DNA from: Streptosporangiaceae bacterium
GTDB taxonomy: Bacteria > Actinomycetota > Actinomycetes > Streptosporangiales > Streptosporangiaceae
Length of the DNA stretch: 6,443 bases
Reading direction: 5' to 3'
Assembly (NCBI GenBank): GCA_030045295.1
Contig: JASIGD010000565.1
Location: 1 to 6,443 of the forward strand
Under the pieces are notes generated by a model. It was given only the letters and a program-made list of their open reading frames with translations, was not told the DNA's origin and did no database searches. Both the position numbers and the translations under genes were made by a program. Of this stretch, positions 5,325 through 6,443 are shown piece after piece (the first letter of the stretch is position 1; each line of letters starts with the position of its first letter).

Positions 5325-6443
5325 ATGGCCGACGACATAGCTGCCGTGCAGACGGCGAGCGCGGACGAGCGCCGCCTCCACGAGCTTGGCTACGCGCAGG
5401 AGCTTCGCAGGCGGATGTCGGGGTTCTCGAACTTCGCCGTGTCGTTCACGATCATCTCGATCCTGTCCGGCTGCCTGACCCTGTACGGGTACGGCATGAT
5501 CACCGGCGGGCCCGCCATCATCGTCTGGGGGTGGCCGATCGTCGGGATCATGACGCTGATGGTCGGCCTGTCCATGGCCGAGGTCTGCTCCAGCTTCCCC
5601 ACGGCGGGCGGCCTGTACTACTGGTCGGCCAAGCTGGCCCGCACGAACGGGGCGGCCTGGGCCTGGTTCACCGGCTGGTTCAACTTCCTCGGCCAGGTCG
5701 CGATCACCGCGGGGATCGACTTCGGCTGCGCGTTCTTCATCAACGCGCTACTGAACCTGGTGTGGGGGGTGAGCACGGCGCACTGGGTGACGATCCTGAT
5801 CTTCGCGTGCATCTTGTTCGTGCACGGGCTGATGAATCAGTTCGGCATTCGGCTGGTCGCGCTGCTGAACAACGTCAGCGTCTGGTGGCACATCCTCGGC
5901 GTGCTGCTCATCGTGGGCGTCCTGGCCTTCGTGCCCTCCAAGCACGCCTCGGCCCACTACGTGTTCACCTCGATCTACAACGGCACCGGGTGGCACAGCA
6001 CGGTGTACGTGCTCGCGCTCGGCCTGCTGCTGGCCCAGTACACGTTCACCGGGTACGACGCGTCGGCGCACATGACCGAGGAGACCCGCGGTGCCGACCG
6101 CAGCGGTCCCCGCGGCATCGTGATGTCGATCCTCGTGTCGCTGTTCGCCGGCTGGGTGCTGCTCATCGGGATCACCTTCGCGATCCAGGAGGCCCATTAC
6201 CAGACCTACCTGGGCGCGCTGGTGCCCCCGGCCGAGGTCTTCGCCGTCGCGATCGGGGACACCGGCGCCAAGCTGCTGCTGCTGGTCATCATCGGGGCGC
6301 AGCTGTTCTGCGGGATGAGTTCGGTGACCGCGAACTCGCGGATGATCTACGCGTTCTCCCGGGACGGGGCGCTGCCCGGCTCGTCCATCTGGCACCAGGT
6401 GAACAAGCGGACCAGGACGCCGACCAACGCGATCTGGCTGGCC
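5325..6443 (+). CDS. APC-superfamily amino acid permease, amino acid/choline (GABA permease-like) family, C-terminus cut off
   Basis: The first 373 residues of an inner-membrane transporter; the window ends before the stop, and the family usually has about 480-540 residues and 12 helices. ATG 5325 follows AGGGGAGA at a good distance. A hydrophilic N-terminus ends in ELRRRMSGFSNFAVSFTIIS (26-45), followed by helix 1 with the unwound SGCLTLYGYG segment (48-57), then GGPAIIVWGWPI (61-72) and the signature GLSMAEVCSSFPTAGGLYYW (81-100). TGYDASAHMTEET (242-254) is the conserved helix-6/loop motif of this family. About nine helices are visible. The motifs resemble the ACT group (TC 2.A.3.4, which includes yeast UGA4 for GABA and bacterial relatives) more than lysine/arginine exchangers. 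Beside a PuuD-like hydrolase and a FadR-type regulator, GABA, a polyamine or a related amine is the likely substrate, but this is inference from context. The regulator's frame stays open across this entire gene. Confidence 0.92.
   Translation, partial: MADDIAAVQTASADERRLHELGYAQELRRRMSGFSNFAVSFTIISILSGCLTLYGYGMITGGPAIIVWGWPIVGIMTLMVGLSMAEVCSSFPTAGGLYYWSAKLARTNGAAWAWFTGWFNFLGQVAITAGIDFGCAFFINALLNLVWGVSTAHWVTILIFACILFVHGLMNQFGIRLVALLNNVSVWWHILGVLLIVGVLAFVPSKHASAHYVFTSIYNGTGWHSTVYVLALGLLLAQYTFTGYDASAHMTEETRGADRSGPRGIVMSILVSLFAGWVLLIGITFAIQEAHYQTYLGALVPPAEVFAVAIGDTGAKLLLLVIIGAQLFCGMSSVTANSRMIYAFSRDGALPGSSIWHQVNKRTRTPTNAIWLA

Noticed and set aside
5748..6395. Minus-strand open frame of 215 codons opposite the permease gene
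   Set aside because: It is Gln/His/Asp/Arg-rich low-complexity sequence, fully antisense to a well-supported permease.
5162..6443. A real regulator-permease overlap protein or fusion read in the regulator frame
   Set aside because: Beyond 5162 the regulator frame is Arg/Pro/His-rich with no domain, as expected of an out-of-frame reading of the permease. No fused function is supported.
1..6443. tRNA or rRNA genes, integrase or transposase genes, attachment sites
   Set aside because: I saw no cloverleaf with a CCA-type end, no rRNA-like sequence, and no recombinase motifs on either strand.

Overview
The window is high-GC DNA with the strong G/C bias at third codon positions, GTG and TTG starts and gene families typical of an actinomycete (Actinomycetota). 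Species or genus cannot be assigned from the sequence alone. Six protein-coding genes are supported: three on the minus strand in the left half and three on the plus strand in the right half, diverging from a 415-nt intergenic region (3185-3599).

Left half, minus strand. Reading leftward from 3184, there is a 696-residue EmrB/QacA-type (DHA2) drug efflux transporter with a MarR-like winged-helix domain fused to its C-terminus. A terminator-like hairpin follows, then a small membrane protein with four predicted helices and no known function. Next comes a 285-nt gap holding a nested inverted-repeat structure. Last is the N-terminus of an exported protein with a Tat signal, cut by the window edge. 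These genes do not form an obvious pathway.

Right half, plus strand. A PuuD-like class I glutamine amidotransferase (peptidase C26, gamma-glutamyl-GABA hydrolase family) is followed after 59 nt by a FadR-type GntR regulator with a complete FCD metal site. A GC-rich double-hairpin element and a TTGACA promoter come next, then an APC-superfamily permease of the amino acid/choline (GABA-permease-like) type that runs off the window. Hydrolase, regulator and permease fit a locus for uptake and breakdown of gamma-glutamylated amines, polyamines or GABA. The partner synthetase, oxidase and dehydrogenase would be expected beyond the right edge, but are not seen.

The oddest feature is the regulator. 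Its conserved domain ends near 5149, but its frame has no stop codon before the window ends at 6443, so it stays open through the hairpin element and all of the visible permease gene. The hairpin starts about where a stop is expected. This suggests a stop lost to insertion of a G/C-tract palindrome, or a sequence error in the homopolymer tracts. Apart from this the window is mostly ordinary accessory or metabolic DNA, and I see no clear sign of a wholly new multi-gene system.
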